A stretch of DNA of 8,554 bases from CAZMVU01 sp964569295 (GTDB taxonomy: Bacteria > Hydrogenedentota > Hydrogenedentia > Hydrogenedentales > JAGMZX01). Made by a program: the position numbers and the translations under genes. Below, one piece after another: positions 6,705-8,554 of this stretch (positions are counted from its first letter, which is position 1; each line of letters opens with the position of its first letter). The notes under the pieces were generated by a model. It did no database searches. It saw only the letters and a program-made list of their open reading frames with translations, and was not told where the DNA came from. The stretch spans positions 1 to 8,554 of the forward strand of contig CAZMVU010000207.1 in assembly GCA_964569295.1 (NCBI GenBank), written 5' to 3'.

Positions 6705-7911
6705 GGGATGCGTTATGACCCCCGAATCCTAGCGAGTTTGACATCGCGATTGCAACGTCCGCCTCCCGTGCCTCATTGCCCACAACCGGAATGCCGCACG
6801 CGGGGTCGGGCGTCTCATAGTTGATATTGGGGGGGATGATACCATTTTCGATGGCCGCAAGGCACACCACCGCCTCGACGGCGCCCGCCGCACCCAGCAG
6901 GTGTCCCATGACGGACTTGGTCGAGCTCACCGGCGGCATACTTCCCCCGAATACGCGCTCGAGCGCACGCGCCTCCATCGGGTCGTTCGGCAGCGTCGAG
7001 GTGCCATGGGCATTGTAGTAGTCCACGTCATCAGGGGCGGCACGTGCATTGGCCAGCGCCGTGCGCATCGCGGCCGCCGCACCCGATCCGTCCTCTCGCG
7101 GCGAGGTGATATGGAAGGCATCGCAGCTTTCCCCGGCACCGGCCAGCTCGCCGAGAATGGTTGCCCCGCGCGCCCTGGCATGGGCCTCCGATTCGAGCAC
7201 GAGCGCGCCCGCCCCATCCGAAAGTACAAATCCATCGCGGTCCTTGTCGAAGGGGCGGCTGGCTTTCTCGGGCGCGTCGTTGCGTCGGGAGAGGGCACGC
7301 ATGGCCCCGAACCCCGCAAGCCCGAGACGGAACACCGCAGCCTCGGCGCCACCGGCAATCATGGCGTCGGCCTGCCCGCATTGAATGAGCATGGCCGCAT
7401 CGGCGATGGCGTGGGCGCCCGTTGCGCAAGCGCTCACCACGGCCTTGTTCGGCCCCATGAGCCCGAGTCGCATGGCGATGACCCCACCCGCCATGTTCGG
7501 CAACATCATGGGCACAAAAAGTGGCGACATGCGCCGGGGACCCTTCGTCTCGAGGGTGACGCACCCATCGTAAAACGTCTCTGCCCCGCCGATCCCCGTG
7601 CCCATGAGCACCCCCACGCGGTAGGGATCCTCGTGATCCATGGCAATTCCCGCCTGGTCCCAGGCCTGCGCCGCAGCTTCGAGGCCATAGGCGGTAAAGC
7701 GGTCCATGCGCCGCAGCTCGCGCGGTTCCACGCCGCGCGGACAAAGCTCGCCCAGGTAGCCGCCGAACTGCGTGGCCAGCCCGCCGGTATCGAAACCGCT
7801 AATCGTGCAGATGCCGCTACGCCCCGCCACGACATTGTCCCAGAACGCCGGTACATCGTTGCCCACCGGCGAGACCACGCCCATGCCCGTCACGACCACT
7901 CTCGTGCCCAT
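6682..7911 (-). CDS. fabF: 3-oxoacyl-[acyl-carrier-protein] synthase II (KAS II)
   Basis: This 409-residue cytoplasmic condensing enzyme extends acyl-ACP by two carbons using malonyl-ACP in type II fatty acid synthesis. The thiolase-fold start VVVTGMGVVSPVGN is typical. The catalytic triad is complete: C162 in VSACATGAHA, H302 in YNAHGTSTLPND and H337 in KSVMGHLLGAAG, with K332 in the same motif. The C-terminal GFGGHN (395-400) holds the gatekeeper Phe396; most relatives read GFGGTN or GFGGHN there. Length matches the family. The ATG at 7911 is preceded by an AAAGG-repeat ribosome binding site. It ends inside rnc and lies 139 bp downstream of acpP, its carrier protein. FabB-type or secondary-metabolism synthases are possible, but the ACP and rnc neighbours favour the housekeeping enzyme. 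Confidence 0.96.
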   Translation of the reverse strand: MGTRVVVTGMGVVSPVGNDVPAFWDNVVAGRSGICTISGFDTGGLATQFGGYLGELCPRGVEPRELRRMDRFTAYGLEAAAQAWDQAGIAMDHEDPYRVGVLMGTGIGGAETFYDGCVTLETKGPRRMSPLFVPMMLPNMAGGVIAMRLGLMGPNKAVVSACATGAHAIADAAMLIQCGQADAMIAGGAEAAVFRLGLAGFGAMRALSRRNDAPEKASRPFDKDRDGFVLSDGAGALVLESEAHARARGATILGELAGAGESCDAFHITSPREDGSGAAAAMRTALANARAAPDDVDYYNAHGTSTLPNDPMEARALERVFGGSMPPVSSTKSVMGHLLGAAGAVEAVVCLAAIENGIIPPNINYETPDPACGIPVVGNEAREADVAIAMSNSLGFGGHNASLVFRKYQ

Positions 7912-7917
7912 GGCCTG

Positions 7918-7934
7918 TTCCTTTCCTTTCCTTT
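7918..7934 (-). promoter_or_regulatory. Triplicated AAAGG ribosome binding region of fabF
   Basis: Read on the minus strand this is AAAGG three times in tandem, then AA. The copy nearest the gene places AGGA 7 nt before the ATG at 7911, a good spacing. The repeated copies offer several weak overlapping Shine-Dalgarno sites. Confidence 0.6.
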
Positions 7935-7972
7935 GTGTTGTCAGCCACGCACCGGGCCGAAAAACCGAACCA

Positions 7973-8002
7973 CCCAGCCGCCCTGCGAAAGGGCGGGCTG
8001 GG
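7973..8002 (-). terminator. Hairpin between acpP and fabF, possible partial terminator
   Basis: CCCAGCC (7973-7979) pairs with GGCTGGG (7996-8002) and GCCC (7980-7983) with GGGC (7991-7994). This leaves one bulged G and a 7-nt loop. On the transcribed (minus) strand the stem is followed by TGGTTCGGTTTTTCGG, so a T-run lies about 8 nt beyond it. It is likely to reduce read-through from acpP into fabF or to stabilise the acpP message 3' end. Confidence 0.5.
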
Positions 8003-8031
8003 CGGCCCAGGCATCGTCAATCTATAAGCAG

Positions 8032-8048
8032 CGCCTCTTGGCGAGGCG
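8032..8048 (-). terminator. Small hairpin directly after the acpP stop codon
   Basis: CGCCTC (8032-8037) pairs with GAGGCG (8043-8048) around a 5-nt loop, 2 bp after the acpP stop. On the minus strand it is followed by CTGCTTATAG, with no T-run, so termination by it alone is doubtful. An mRNA 3'-end stabilising role is equally possible. Confidence 0.35.
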
Positions 8049-8050
8049 TG

Positions 8051-8302
8051 TTATCCTTCTTTCATTTTGGCTTCGATGTGGCGGATGGCATCGCCCACGG
8101 TTTCGATCTGGTTCGCCTCCTCCTCGACAATGTCGATGTTGTACTCCTCCTCAAGCGCCATGATCATCTCTGTGATATCGAGCGAATCGAAATTCAGATC
8201 ATCCACGAACTTCGCATCGTCCGTCACTTCCTCTTCACTGCGCCGGAAACGTTCGACGATAAGCTTTTTGACTTCTTCCGCCACGTTTACATCTTCTGGC
8301 AT
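8051..8302 (-). CDS. acpP: Acyl carrier protein
   Basis: This 83-residue acidic helical protein carries growing acyl chains on a 4'-phosphopantetheine arm. Ser40 in NFDSLDITEMIMALEEEYNI is the attachment site: the DSLD motif and the following acidic helix are diagnostic. DSLD is preceded by NF rather than the more usual GA. Length agrees with AcpP. The ATG at 8302 is chosen because GGGAGG lies 8 nt upstream. An in-frame GTG three codons earlier (8309-8311) overlaps that binding site and is rejected. FabF immediately downstream is the main user of this carrier, supporting a role in primary fatty acid synthesis. Confidence 0.95.
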   Translation of the reverse strand: MPEDVNVAEEVKKLIVERFRRSEEEVTDDAKFVDDLNFDSLDITEMIMALEEEYNIDIVEEEANQIETVGDAIRHIEAKMKEG

Positions 8303-8310
8303 TGCATTCA

Positions 8311-8316
8311 CCTCCC
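8311..8316 (-). promoter_or_regulatory. Ribosome binding site of acpP
   Basis: On the minus strand GGGAGG lies 8 nt before the ATG at 8302. The stretch GTGAATGCAATG contains three possible starts. Only the last combines the right frame with good spacing; the middle ATG (8305-8307) is out of frame and opens just six codons. Confidence 0.8.
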
Positions 8317-8340
8317 TTCCTTACTGGATGTGCGCTACGC

Positions 8341-8383
8341 ACCGGCCCAAGGCCGGTACGCCGCCAATGCATCTCACGGCGGC
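8341..8383 (-). other. Structured leader upstream of acpP: two hairpins
   Basis: ACCGGCC (8341-8347) and GGCCGGT (8351-8357) form a perfect 7-bp stem with a 3-nt loop. GCCGCC (8360-8365) and GGCGGC (8378-8383) form a second 6-bp stem with a 12-nt loop. Both lie in the inferred acpP leader, between the extended -10 near 8470 and the ribosome binding site. There is no T-run, and no known riboswitch was recognised. Confidence 0.4.
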
Positions 8384-8468
8384 ACAGGCGCCGTTTGCGC
8401 GACAGCGGGCAGAACGGTCCCACTTCGAAAACGACACACTACACCCCGCGACACCTTAAAGAACAATA

Positions 8469-8477
8469 AGTATACCA
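8469..8477 (-). promoter_or_regulatory. Putative extended -10 promoter for acpP
   Basis: Minus strand TGGTATACT is an extended -10 (TGn plus a 5/6 match to TATAAT) in an AT-rich patch. No good -35 is seen at 16-18 nt, which extended -10 promoters tolerate. Transcription would start near 8462, giving a leader of about 160 nt before acpP. The remaining sequence to 8554 shows no gene I can support. Confidence 0.4.
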
Positions 8478-8554
8478 GAGGGACCAAAAAGGTTTCTACC
8501 CAGGGCAATCGCATTAAAATTCACATCTGGAGCAGGATCTCTTTGAGATAGCTG

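Noticed and set aside
6901..8163. 420-codon plus-strand frame across fabF and into acpP
   Set aside because: Antisense to two well-supported genes and the spacer; rich in His/Arg/Gly as expected of a shadow frame.
8521..8553. Possible C-terminal end of an upstream minus-strand gene (SYLKEILLQM then stop)
   Set aside because: Ten codons are too few to support a gene and all three frames give plausible short peptides; it needs sequence beyond 8554.

Overview
This is a GC-rich bacterial segment with two short plus-strand genes on the left facing a minus-strand block on the right. The block runs acpP, fabF, rnc, then a membrane pyrophosphatase. The acpP-fabF-rnc order is the classic bacterial fatty-acid/RNase III cluster and marks this as chromosomal DNA. 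The organism cannot be named from the sequence. GC richness, a heparinase II/III-like lyase and a K+-dependent type pyrophosphatase would fit an environmental Gram-negative lineage, for example the PVC/Hydrogenedentes-like groups, but that is an inference with no marker gene behind it.

Layout. Positions 1-189 hold about 3.2 copies of a 58-59 bp tandem repeat with no convincing gene. A promoter-like TATAAT (257-262) then leads into a GlpQ-type glycerophosphodiester phosphodiesterase (315-1259). After 176 bp without a gene comes a heparinase II/III-family protein (1436-3430), placed by a strong AGGAGG. It converges on the pyrophosphatase gene (3536-5884, minus). The 105 bp between the two hold a tandem GATCGGTCC repeat and a perfect 14-bp inverted repeat that can terminate transcription from both sides. 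Upstream of hppA is an 88-bp gap with a 14-bp perfect palindrome, then rnc (5973-6704) overlapping the end of fabF (6682-7911). A 139-bp spacer with two hairpins separates fabF from acpP (8051-8302). The right end (8303-8554) looks like the acpP leader, with an extended -10 promoter and two short hairpins.

How the genes fit together. AcpP carries acyl chains and FabF elongates them. RNase III is co-transcribed, probably translationally coupled to fabF. The acpP/fabF hairpins suggest that the abundant carrier protein is expressed above the downstream enzymes. HppA would use pyrophosphate, released by many biosynthetic reactions, to pump ions. The GDPD (glycerol-phosphate scavenging) and the lyase (polysaccharide breakdown) are both catabolic but need not share a pathway.

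I found no convincing new multi-gene system. The items most worth a second look are the roughly 95-residue C-terminal extension on HppA, the abortive mini-ORF and repeat array ahead of the GDPD, the palindrome upstream of hppA, and the structured acpP leader and spacer.
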